Assembly (NCBI GenBank): GCA_016197345.1
Contig: JACPVY010000115.1
Location: 1-13,246, forward strand
DNA: 13,246 bases
Reading direction: 5' to 3'
Origin: Burkholderiales bacterium
Lineage (GTDB): Bacteria; Pseudomonadota; Gammaproteobacteria; Burkholderiales; Burkholderiaceae_D
Part shown: positions 13,169 through 13,246 of the stretch, in pieces
How the letters are laid out: every line of letters starts with the position of its first letter
Numbering within the stretch: position 1 is the first letter of the stretch
Notes under the pieces: generated by a model
The model's input: only the letters and a program-made list of their open reading frames with translations
Told to the model about the DNA's origin: nothing
The model's database searches: none
Made by a program: the position numbers and the translations under genes

Positions 13169-13246
13169 TCATGGGACGCCAAGGATGTGGAACAGGATCG
13201 TGGACATCGTGCGGCTGACAAGTTGACGAACGCCTGTGTCCCTAGC
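13169..13246 (-). CDS. C-terminal end of an unidentified gene (partial, runs off the right edge)
   Basis: An open frame enters from the right edge and stops at TGA (13169-13171), giving 25 residues that end VSRTMSTILFHILGVP. It has an amphipathic-helix look, ends just 12 nt before the ATG of the SH3-domain gene, and is on the same strand, as expected for an operon neighbour. The fragment is too short to identify, and it could be a chance frame. Confidence 0.35.
   Translation of the reverse strand, partial: ARDTGVRQLVSRTMSTILFHILGVP

Noticed and set aside
1..13246. Search for CRISPR arrays, tRNA or rRNA genes, insertion sequences, toxin-antitoxin or defence gene sets
   Set aside because: No regularly spaced repeats, cloverleaf-like segments, transposase motifs or paired small toxin/antitoxin frames were seen. 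The content is housekeeping and envelope genes.

Overview
The window looks like an ordinary chromosomal segment of a moderate-GC betaproteobacterium. The gene order mpl-yqiA-ubiC-RNB ribonuclease-tonB-aroE-mtgA and the protein signatures point to Burkholderiales, most likely Oxalobacteraceae (Herminiimonas or Undibacterium-like). That placement is inference from protein style and synteny, not from a search. Every supported gene lies on the minus strand, so transcription runs from the right end of the window to the left. I see no phage, transposase, tRNA, rRNA or CRISPR.

Right part (13246 to 9453): the tail of an unidentified gene, a secreted SH3-domain protein, a SIMPL-domain protein without a signal peptide, a fused aminodeoxychorismate synthase I/lyase (PabB-PabC) and a four-helix membrane protein that ends in a textbook bidirectional terminator. 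Middle (9450 to 6963): hpt, a 55-residue orphan gene with a consensus -10 box, a long stretch without a convincing gene, an exported CHRD-domain protein, and a short coding-looking frame that lacks a normal start codon. Left part (6962 to 1): mpl, yqiA and ubiC joined by overlapping stop/start codons, then an RNase II-type exoribonuclease, a 400-bp intergenic patch of palindromic repeats, then a TonB-like protein overlapping aroE, and the first codons of mtgA.

Three loci touch the shikimate/chorismate network: aroE (towards chorismate), ubiC (chorismate to 4-hydroxybenzoate for ubiquinone) and pabBC (chorismate to p-aminobenzoate for folate). Mpl and MtgA concern peptidoglycan recycling and synthesis, and Hpt concerns purine salvage.

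The observations most worth checking are: (1) AroE appears to lack about 11 residues that normally carry the conserved substrate-binding Asn-Thr motif; (2) the palindrome GCTAGC, and especially GCTAGCG, is strongly over-represented across the whole window, although CTAG is usually rare in proteobacteria; (3) there are two small coding candidates, of 55 and about 66 codons; (4) the intergenic patch holds three adjacent palindromes. I found no convincing new multi-gene system.
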